Origin: an uncultured Caulobacterales bacterium
Lineage (GTDB): Bacteria; Pseudomonadota; Alphaproteobacteria; Caulobacterales; Caulobacteraceae
NCBI GenBank assembly: GCA_903862425.1
Contig: CAIOYC010000029.1
Coordinates: forward strand, 1 to 64,000
Reading direction: 5' to 3'
DNA length: 64,000 nt
This document shows, piece by piece, positions 57,421-64,000 of the stretch. Under the pieces are notes generated by a model. That model was given only the letters and a program-made list of their open reading frames with translations, was not told the origin of the DNA and searched no databases. The position numbers were made by a program, and so were the translations under genes. The number at the start of each line of letters is the position of its first letter. Positions within the stretch are counted from its first letter, which is position 1.

Positions 57421-59526
57421 TTATTTCGTGCCCAGGCCGCGCTTGACGAGGAGGGACTCCACCTTTGGGTCGTGGCCGACCATGTCGCGGAACATGACGC
57501 CATAGTCCTCGGTGTGGCCCTTGGAGAGCACCCGGTCGCGCAGGCGCTGGCCGTTGGCGCGGGTCATACCGCCGTGCTGCTCGAACCAGTCATAGACGTT
57601 CTGCTGCAGCATGTCGGTCCAGATGTAGGCGTAATAGCCGGCCGAGTAGCCCGAGCCCCAGATGTGGGCGAAATAGCTGGTCCGATAGCGCGGCGGCACG
57701 TCGGCGACGTCGAGGCCGGTGGCGGCCAGGGCCGTGGTCTCGAAGGCGTCCACGTCCTGCTGGGGCGCGGAGGCGTCGAGGGAATGCCAGGCCATGTCGA
57801 GCTGGGCGGCGGCGAGCAGTTCACCGAAGCTGAAGCCCTGGTTGAACTTGTCAGCCCGCTTGATCTTGTCCACCAGGGCCTGGGGCATGGCCGCGCCGGT
57901 TTTGTAATGCTTGGCGTAGTGGGCCAGCACCCGCGGCTCCAGCGCCCAGTGCTCATTGAACTGGGAGGGGAACTCGACAAAGTCGCGCGCCACCGCCGTG
58001 CCCGACAGGGTGGGGTAGGTCTGGCTGGCGAACAGGCCGTGCAGGCCGTGCCCGAACTCGTGGAACATGGTGCGCACGTCCTCGAAGGTGATCAGGGCGG
58101 GCTGGCCGTCGGCGGGCTTGGTGAAGTTGGCGGTGTTGGAGATGACCGGCCTGGTCCCGAACAGCTTGGACTGGCGCACGAAGCTGTTCATCCAGGCGCC
58201 GCCGGATTTGTTGTCGCGCTTCCAGTAGTCAAAATAGGCGAGGCCGAGGGGCTTGCCGTCCGCGTCGAAGGCTTCGTAGACGCGGATGTCCGGGTGATAG
58301 GTCGGGATGTCGGTGCGGCGCTTGAAGGTCAGGCCGTACATCTGGTTGGCGGCATAGAAGACGCCGTTCTCGAGCACGTTCCAGATTTCAAGGTAGGGCT
58401 TGGTCTGGTTCTCATCCAGGTCGTATTTGGCCTTGCGCACCTTCTCCGCATAAAGCGCCCAGTCCCAGGGCTTCAGCTTGAAGCCCCCGTGTTCGGCGTC
58501 GATGGCGGCCTGGATGTCGGCGGCCTCGCGGGCCTGGGCGGCGGCGGTGGGCTTGTCGAGGGCGTTCATGAAGCCGCGCGCCGTATCCGCCGTCTTGGCC
58601 ATCTGCTCGTCGAGGGAATAGTCGGCCCAGGTCTTGAAGCCGAGCAGGTTGGCCTTCTCCGTGCGCAGCTTGGCCAGCTGGGCGATGGTCTCGCGCGTGT
58701 CGTTGGCGTCGCCCTTTTCGGCGCGGGTCCAGCTTTGGTTGAACAGGGCCTCGCGGGTCGGGCGGTCGGTCATCGCCTGCAGGGCGGGCTGGGGCGTGGT
58801 GTTCTGCAGCGCCAGCACATACTGGCCGGGCAGGCCGCGATCCTTGGCGTCGCGCGCGGCGGAGTCGAGCTCGCCGGGACTGAGGCCGGCCAGCCTGGTC
58901 TTGTCGTCCACTATCAAGGCGCCGGCCTTGGTCGCGGCCAAGAGCTTCTGGCGGAAGGCGATGTCGAGCTGGGACAGGCGCTTGTTGAGGTCGCGCAGCT
59001 TGGTCTGGTCGGCGACCGAAAGCTGGGCGCCGGCGCGCACGAAACGCTTGTAATAGTCCTTCAGCAGCATGGCCTGCTCGGCGTCGAGCTTCAGCGCAGC
59101 CTGGCCGTCATAGAGCGCCTTCACCCGGGCGAACAGCTTGGGATCCAGATAGATGGCGTCGTTGCGGGCGGCGAGCTTGGGCGCCAGAGCGGCCTGGGTC
59201 TTCTGCAAGGTAGGGTTGGTGTTGGCCTGGGTCACCTGGCCGAAGGCCATCTGCGCCCGGACCAGCATCTGGCCCTGGCGCTCCATCGCGACGATCGTGT
59301 TGTCGAAGGTGGGAGCGGCGGGGTTGTCGGCGATCTGGCGCACTTCGGCCAGGCTCTGCTGAATGCCTTCCTCGATGGCCGGCTGGTAGTCGGCGTCGCT
59401 GATCTTGTCGAAGGGGGGCGCCTGATAGGGCAGGGTGCTCGGCTGGGCGAAGGGACTGGGGGTGGCCATCACCGGCGCCGCGCAGGCCAGAAGGGCGGTC
59501 GCGGTCAGGAATTTCAAGGCGCTCAT
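57421..59526 (-). CDS. M3-family oligopeptidase / dipeptidyl carboxypeptidase, exported
   Basis: 701 residues. A signal peptide (1-21, ending CAAPVMA) sends this zinc peptidase to the periplasm, as for Dcp-type enzymes. The zinc motif is MFHEFGHGLHGLF (about 487-499), and the third ligand Glu lies in FVEFPSQFNEHWALEP. QMYGLTFKRR and the C-terminal YIWTDMLQQN-type motifs match family M3. It removes dipeptides or cuts oligopeptides. No partner in the neighbourhood. A palindrome CCGGGC-N8-GCCCGG immediately follows the stop but lacks a T-run. Confidence 0.93.
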   Translation of the reverse strand: MSALKFLTATALLACAAPVMATPSPFAQPSTLPYQAPPFDKISDADYQPAIEEGIQQSLAEVRQIADNPAAPTFDNTIVAMERQGQMLVRAQMAFGQVTQANTNPTLQKTQAALAPKLAARNDAIYLDPKLFARVKALYDGQAALKLDAEQAMLLKDYYKRFVRAGAQLSVADQTKLRDLNKRLSQLDIAFRQKLLAATKAGALIVDDKTRLAGLSPGELDSAARDAKDRGLPGQYVLALQNTTPQPALQAMTDRPTREALFNQSWTRAEKGDANDTRETIAQLAKLRTEKANLLGFKTWADYSLDEQMAKTADTARGFMNALDKPTAAAQAREAADIQAAIDAEHGGFKLKPWDWALYAEKVRKAKYDLDENQTKPYLEIWNVLENGVFYAANQMYGLTFKRRTDIPTYHPDIRVYEAFDADGKPLGLAYFDYWKRDNKSGGAWMNSFVRQSKLFGTRPVISNTANFTKPADGQPALITFEDVRTMFHEFGHGLHGLFASQTYPTLSGTAVARDFVEFPSQFNEHWALEPRVLAHYAKHYKTGAAMPQALVDKIKRADKFNQGFSFGELLAAAQLDMAWHSLDASAPQQDVDAFETTALAATGLDVADVPPRYRTSYFAHIWGSGYSAGYYAYIWTDMLQQNVYDWFEQHGGMTRANGQRLRDRVLSKGHTEDYGVMFRDMVGHDPKVESLLVKRGLGTK

Positions 59527-59708
59527 CGATGGTCCCCAGGCTGAGCCTTCGAGTTAGCAAGCCGCGTCGGGACATGTCGATAGCCAGCGAGCGCCTGGCT
59601 CCGGTCAGTTTCCGTTGGACGGCCCATACCGGAAGCTCCAAAACGTGATAACCCTCATGCAGACGACGTCACGGCCCGGACGGGCCGGATCAAGGGAAGG
59701 ATCGCGCC

Positions 59709-60977
59709 ATGAACGCCCAGGCCATCACCACCACCTCAATGTTCAGCCTGGATCCGAACGATCCGCTGAACGACCTGCGCATGAGCGACAAGGCCGCGCC
59801 GCTGTACGCCCATGTGAAGCGCTTCATCGCCGAGACCGTGGAGCCCATGTACGCCGAATACACCCGACTCGGCGAAGGCTGGACCGAGCGCTGGCAGTTC
59901 GCGCCGGGCCAGCTGGACGTGCTGGAGGTCGCCAAGAACAAGGCCAAGGCCGAGGGGCTGTGGAACTTCTTCCTGCCCGACGCGGAAACGGGCGATGGGC
60001 TGTCCAATCTCGACTACGCCTATATCGCCGTGGAGCTCGGCAAGTCGCCGCTCGCCTCTGAAACCATGAACTGCAACGCGCCCGACACCGGCAATATGGA
60101 AGTGCTGGAGCGCGTCGGTACCGAGGCGCAGAAGGAGCGCTGGCTGAAGCCGCTGATGAACGGCGAGATCCGCTCCGCCTACGCCATGACCGAGCCGGAC
60201 GTCGCCTCCTCCGACGCCAAGAATATCCGTACCTCCGCCGTGGCCGATGGCGACGACTGGGTGATCAACGGCGAGAAGTACTACATCTCCGGCGCGGGCG
60301 ATCCGCGCTGCAAGATCATGATCGTCATGGTCCGCACCAATCCCGACGCGCCCAGCCACCAGCAGCAGTCACAGATCCTGGTGCCCATGGACACGCCCGG
60401 CGTGAAGATCATCGGGCCGATGGAAGTGTTCGGGCACGACCACGCCCCGCGCGGCCACATGCACCTGAAGTTCGACAATGTGCGCGTGCCCAAGGAGAAC
60501 ATCCTGCTCGGCGAGGGCCGCGGCTTCGAGATCTCCCAGCTGCGCCTCGGGCCCGGCCGCATCCACCACTGCATGCGCACCATCGGCAAGGCCGAACGCG
60601 CCCTCGACCTGATGGTCCAGCGCGGCCTGTCGCGCGAAGCCTTCGGCAAGCCCCTGATCATGCTCGGCGGCAATCTGGAAAAGGTGTCGCGCGCCCGGAT
60701 CGAGATCGAAGCCATGCGCCTGATGGTGCTGAAGGCCGCCAAGGCGATGGACGTGCTCGGCAACAAACAGGCCCGCGTCTGGGTCTCCATGGTCAAGGCC
60801 ATGGTGCCGGAAAAGGCCTGCCAGATCATCGACCAGGCGATCCAGATCCACGGCGCCACCGGCATCTCGCAATGGAGCCCGCTGTCGGACCTCTATACCG
60901 ACGTGCGCCACCTGCGCTTCGCCGACGGCCCCGACGAGGTCCACCACATGGTCGTGGGCCGCAACGAGCTGCGCTAG
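59709..60977 (+). CDS. Acyl-CoA dehydrogenase
   Basis: 422 residues. FAD-dependent enzyme that makes trans-2-enoyl-CoA. Signatures: YAMTEPDVASSDAKNIRTSA, GRGFEISQLRLGPGRIHHCM, and the C-terminal IIDQAIQIHGATGISQWSPL. ATG 59709 is preceded by AAGGAAGGAT. It belongs to the ACAD10/11-like group common in alphaproteobacteria, and length is normal. It is divergent from the M3 peptidase gene. Confidence 0.93.
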   Translation: MNAQAITTTSMFSLDPNDPLNDLRMSDKAAPLYAHVKRFIAETVEPMYAEYTRLGEGWTERWQFAPGQLDVLEVAKNKAKAEGLWNFFLPDAETGDGLSNLDYAYIAVELGKSPLASETMNCNAPDTGNMEVLERVGTEAQKERWLKPLMNGEIRSAYAMTEPDVASSDAKNIRTSAVADGDDWVINGEKYYISGAGDPRCKIMIVMVRTNPDAPSHQQQSQILVPMDTPGVKIIGPMEVFGHDHAPRGHMHLKFDNVRVPKENILLGEGRGFEISQLRLGPGRIHHCMRTIGKAERALDLMVQRGLSREAFGKPLIMLGGNLEKVSRARIEIEAMRLMVLKAAKAMDVLGNKQARVWVSMVKAMVPEKACQIIDQAIQIHGATGISQWSPLSDLYTDVRHLRFADGPDEVHHMVVGRNELR

Positions 60978-61023
60978 GACGACTGAAGGCGGAGCGGCGC
61001 GCGCCGCTCCGTCACTGTCGCGG

Positions 61024-61512
61024 TCACCCCGCCGCCATCAGCGCATCTTCAAGCAGGGCGAGGGCGTGTTCGGCGAAGGTGGTCATGTTGCCGATGCGGT
61101 CGCCCGAGCCGGTCTCGAGGGTCCTGACCAGGTTAACGGGTCCCGACACCGCAAGACAGGCGTGGCCCGCCGCATCGCCATAGGGGTTGCCGGAGGGGCC
61201 GGCGGCGCCGGTCTCTGATAAGCCCCAGGTGACACCGAGGCGCGTGCGGGCGGTGTCGGCCAGCAGCACCGCATAGGGTTCGCTGGCCGAGCGGATACCC
61301 TCCACCGTCTCGCGGCCGAGGTCGAGCAGCCGGTGGCGGGCGCGACCCGTATATATCACCCCGCCGCCGATGAAGTAGGCCGAGGCGCCCGGTACGGAGA
61401 GCAGCGCGGCTGAGATCAGGCCGCCGGCGGAGGATTCCGCCACCGCCACCGTGTCGCCCCGCGACTTGAGAAGGGCGCCGACCCGCGCGGCCGTCGAGAA
61501 CAGCTGGTCCAT
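61024..61512 (-). CDS. CinA-family nicotinamide-nucleotide amidohydrolase
   Basis: 162 residues: only the C-terminal CinA domain (PncC type). It deamidates NMN to NaMN in pyridine-nucleotide salvage. Motifs VAVAESSAGGLISAALLSVP (active-site Ser), YFIGGGVIYTG and GLSETGAAGPSGNPYG. The stand-alone domain size is normal for the short form. Lies between an acyl-CoA dehydrogenase gene (convergent) and a quinone-reductase-like gene on the same strand. Confidence 0.9.
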   Translation of the reverse strand: MDQLFSTAARVGALLKSRGDTVAVAESSAGGLISAALLSVPGASAYFIGGGVIYTGRARHRLLDLGRETVEGIRSASEPYAVLLADTARTRLGVTWGLSETGAAGPSGNPYGDAAGHACLAVSGPVNLVRTLETGSGDRIGNMTTFAEHALALLEDALMAAG

Positions 61513-61543
61513 TTCCTCACTCTAAAGCATCCGCGCGCCGGCG

Positions 61544-62551
61544 TCAGATATCGACGACGATCTTGCCGAAATGGGTGTTGGATTCCTGGTGGCGGAAGGC
61601 GCCGGCCAGGTCCTGCAGCGGGAAATGCCGGTCGAGCACGGGCTTGTAGCCCGCCACGTCGATGGCGCGGATCAGGTCGAGCTGGTGGCGGCGACTGCCG
61701 ACCGTGAGGCCGATGACCTTCAGCTGCTTGCCCATGATGGCGACGGTGGAGATTGGTCCAGCATAGCCCGCCAGCACGCCGATCACGGCGATGTGGCCGC
61801 CGTTGCGCGCCGCGAAGATGGACTGGGGCATGGTGCCCGAGCCGCCGATCTCCAGCACATGGTCGACGCCCCGCCCGCCCGTGAGCTTCTGCGCCGCCGC
61901 CCCCCAGTCCGGTTCGCTGCGATAGTTGATCAGGTGGTCGGCGCCGAGCGCGCGCAATCGCTCCAGCTTGGCGTCCGAGGAGGAGGTGGCGATCACCGTA
62001 CAGCCAAACGCCTTGGCGATCTGCAGGCCATAGATGGAGACCCCGCCGGTGCCCTGCACCAGCACGGTCTCGCCGCCCTTCAACGCCCCGTCGGCCACGA
62101 GGGCGCGCCATGCGGTGACGCCGGCGCAGGTGAGGGTCGCTGCCTCCGCGGCGCTCCATCCCCTGGGCGCCTGGGTGAAGGCGGTGGCGGGCGCGGTCAC
62201 CAGTTCGCGAGCATAACCGTCCGCCCCGTCGCCGGGCACGCCGGCGAAGCCGCCGTCCGGTGCATCTCCGTCCAGCCAATGGGGAAAGAAGGTGGAGACG
62301 GCCAGATCGCCAACCGCGAAGCCCCGCACGCCCTCGCCGACCGCCAGCACCTCGCCCGCGCCATCGGACATGGGAATGCGCCCGTCCGGGGTAGGGATGG
62401 CGCCGGTCACCACCAGATAGTCGTGGTAGTTCAGCGAGCTGGCCCTGATCCGCACCGTGATCTCGCCGGGGCCCGGTGGGTGCGGGTCGGGCAGGTCCAC
62501 GAACCGCAGCGTATCGAGGCTGGCGGGCTTGGTGGTCTGGATGGCCTTCAT
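61544..62551 (-). CDS. MDR-superfamily NAD(P)H-dependent oxidoreductase
   Basis: 335 residues. Medium-chain dehydrogenase fold. Catalytic domain with SSLNYHDYLVVTGAIP, GVRGFAVGDLAVSTFF and cofactor-binding LVQGTGGVSIYGLQIAKAFG. A cysteine-rich structural zinc loop is missing, so it is closer to quinone-oxidoreductase-type (zinc-free) members, with the substrate unknown. The stop is 31 bases before the cinA-like start. Confidence 0.9.
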   Translation of the reverse strand: MKAIQTTKPASLDTLRFVDLPDPHPPGPGEITVRIRASSLNYHDYLVVTGAIPTPDGRIPMSDGAGEVLAVGEGVRGFAVGDLAVSTFFPHWLDGDAPDGGFAGVPGDGADGYARELVTAPATAFTQAPRGWSAAEAATLTCAGVTAWRALVADGALKGGETVLVQGTGGVSIYGLQIAKAFGCTVIATSSSDAKLERLRALGADHLINYRSEPDWGAAAQKLTGGRGVDHVLEIGGSGTMPQSIFAARNGGHIAVIGVLAGYAGPISTVAIMGKQLKVIGLTVGSRRHQLDLIRAIDVAGYKPVLDRHFPLQDLAGAFRHQESNTHFGKIVVDI

Positions 62552-62625
62552 GATCTTACCTCTTGCAGAGCGGGCGTTGGCCTCAAGGCTGACGGCCTGC
62601 CGTTAGGGGAGGCAATCCCGTTCCG

Positions 62626-63948
62626 TCACGCCGCCGGTGTCGGTCGCGGTCCTTCCTTCTTCAGCACGCGAGCGAGGAGCAGGAACAACCCGATCGCCAC
62701 GGCATAGACCGGGAGGAGGGCGTAGAAGGCCATCTGCAGCGAGTGGTGCGGGTTGCTCTTGTGCAGGGCGTCGCTCACCGCCCCGACGAAGGTCGGTCCC
62801 ACGCCCATGCCGATCAGGTTCATCACCAGGAGCAGGAGCGCACCGGACAGGACCCGCTGCTGGGGCGCGACCTCCTCCTGCACCAGCGCCACGGACGAGG
62901 ACAGGTAGAAATAGTTGAAAAAGGTCGGGCCGAGCAGGAAGAGCAGGGCCAGCGGCCAGGTCGGCGCCCAGATGAAGCCCACGAAGGGCAGGACCGCGAT
63001 GGCCAGGGCCATGGCGGGAACGAGGGCGTAGGCCTGCTTGCCGCGCCGGGTGAAGCGGTCGATCACCCGCCCCGAAACGAAGATGCCCCCGCCCATGCCC
63101 ACGGCGACCACCAGGGCGTACCAGAGCGCCACCTGCTGCAGCGTCATCCCCTTCTCGCGGATCAGGATCAAGGTGGTGAAGTTGCCGGCCCCGTAGGTGA
63201 CGATCTGGGTCACGCCGCTGGCCAGGGCGGCCAGCACCAGGGCCGGACGCGAAAAGAACATGCGCACCGTGTCGAGGAACGGCGCCTTGGGCGGGGCGTC
63301 GGCGATCGGGTGGGCGGCGCCGTCGAGGCCGCCGCGGCGCGGCTCGCGCACGATCATCAGCACTGCCACAGCCGTGAACACCCCGACGCTGCCGAGCGCC
63401 AGGAAGGCGTGCCGCCAGCTATAGGCGGCGGCGATGGAGGCGCCGAAGGCTACGCCCAGGGCCTGTCCGATGGGTGGACCCATATTGTAAAGGCCGAACG
63501 CCGTGCCCCGGCGGCCCGGCGGAAAATAGTCGGAGATGATGGCGTAGGAGGGCGGCACGCCTCCCGCCTCGCCTACGCCCACCGCCATGCGCGACGCCAC
63601 CAGCTGGGGATAGCTGCCCGCCAGCCCGCAGGCCATGGTCGCCGCGCTCCACAGAGCGCAGGCGAGCGACACCACGCCGACCCGGTTGGTCCGGTCCGCC
63701 AGCCAGCCGACGGGGATGGAGATGAAGCAGTAGAACAGCGCGAAATACAGCCCGCCGATCATGCCGAGCTGCCCGTCGGTGACGTGCAGGCTGTCCTGGA
63801 TCGGCTTGGCCAGGATCGACAGCAACTGCCGGTCCAGAAAGTTCAGCACATAGACGAAGCACAGCACGCCGAGCGCCAGCCATGCGCCGATGCCCGGGCG
63901 GCGCGCGAGCGCCGGAGCGCGAGGCTCCCCTGCGATGTCGTTGTCCAA
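62626..63948 (-). CDS. MFS transporter
   Basis: 440 residues with 12 predicted membrane segments. Signatures: VLNFLDRQLLSILAKPIQDS in helix 1, the loop WLADRTNRVGVVS (DRxxR) and SRMAVGVGEAGGVPPSYAII in helices 4-5. This is the spinster-like/AAHS branch often used for organic-acid or steroid uptake. Substrate unknown. Its promoter must lie in the last 52 bases of the window or beyond. Confidence 0.9.
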   Translation of the reverse strand: MDNDIAGEPRAPALARRPGIGAWLALGVLCFVYVLNFLDRQLLSILAKPIQDSLHVTDGQLGMIGGLYFALFYCFISIPVGWLADRTNRVGVVSLACALWSAATMACGLAGSYPQLVASRMAVGVGEAGGVPPSYAIISDYFPPGRRGTAFGLYNMGPPIGQALGVAFGASIAAAYSWRHAFLALGSVGVFTAVAVLMIVREPRRGGLDGAAHPIADAPPKAPFLDTVRMFFSRPALVLAALASGVTQIVTYGAGNFTTLILIREKGMTLQQVALWYALVVAVGMGGGIFVSGRVIDRFTRRGKQAYALVPAMALAIAVLPFVGFIWAPTWPLALLFLLGPTFFNYFYLSSSVALVQEEVAPQQRVLSGALLLLVMNLIGMGVGPTFVGAVSDALHKSNPHHSLQMAFYALLPVYAVAIGLFLLLARVLKKEGPRPTPAA

Positions 63949-64000
63949 GCGCCGCTCCCTCGTTCGCCATCGATCGAAGCGCCGATGGTCGCGGCGAACC

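Noticed and set aside
57355-59544. 729-codon plus-strand open frame opposite the M3 peptidase gene
   Set aside because: It mirrors the peptidase codon pattern, has a low-complexity Gly/Val/Leu composition and no domain. The minus-strand peptidase has a signal peptide and zinc motif.
1-64000. CRISPR arrays, rRNA genes, complete insertion sequences
   Set aside because: No regularly spaced repeats, rRNA sequences or transposase genes were seen in the window.

Overview
The window is GC-rich, densely packed DNA from an alphaproteobacterium, most likely of the Caulobacterales (Caulobacter/Phenylobacterium type). The basis is a large TonB-dependent receptor, an alphaproteobacterial pair of inverted 'TCATCC-CGAGG / CCTCGG-GGATGA' intergenic repeats, a GGAAC-N16-CGTT promoter of the EcfG general-stress type, a near-consensus CtrA box, and the gene content. 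This is an inference from composition and families; no 16S or other marker is present.

Layout. 1-7 kb: M28 peptidase, L,D-transpeptidase, OmpR-type response regulator, exonuclease III, LolA, a c-type cytochrome and CopC-CopD. 7-15 kb: hybrid histidine kinase, enoyl-CoA hydratase, Baeyer-Villiger-type monooxygenase, amidase, then a pantothenate block (panB-panC on the minus strand, panD divergent). 15-22 kb: LysR regulator, TonB-dependent receptor, and a two-gene unit of a plant-PPO-like tyrosinase and a membrane-anchored metzincin. 22-28.3 kb: the translation/RNA block rbfA-truB-rpsO-pnp followed by small hypothetical genes and an exported protein with an internal duplication. 28.4-33.1 kb: anti-sigma/ECF sigma pair, a small polar protein behind an EcfG-type promoter, gamma-glutamyltransferase and a P1-family aminopeptidase.

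33.3-40.1 kb looks like a decayed integrative element at tRNA-Arg(ACG). It carries an apparently intact Hen1-Pnkp RNA-repair operon, a 5'-truncated DUF262-HNH gene, a truncated ribbon-helix-helix gene, an AlpA-type regulator and the C-terminal remnant of a tyrosine recombinase. 40.3-47.7 kb is a glycan cluster of two convergent operons. One encodes a TPR/GT41 O-linked glycosyltransferase, a PhyH-type dioxygenase and a beta-propeller protein. The other encodes a fused FdtA-like ketoisomerase/DegT aminotransferase, a methyltransferase, a NeuD/PglD-like acyltransferase and a GNAT-like protein. Together they are a plausible route to an unusual N-acylated, perhaps methylated, deoxyamino sugar and its transfer to a protein (flagellin is one candidate acceptor).

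47.8-64 kb is mostly housekeeping and catabolic: two small or hypothetical genes, free-methionine-sulfoxide reductase, DUF885 protein, aldo/keto reductase, an SDR divergent from an XRE/MmyB regulator that continues into an ABC exporter, two short AT-richer genes of unknown origin, an M3 peptidase, acyl-CoA dehydrogenase, CinA amidohydrolase, a quinone-reductase-like MDR protein and an MFS transporter. The best candidates for something new are the glycan cluster and the tyrosinase-metzincin pair. The RNA-repair operon belongs to a described family, but its setting is informative.
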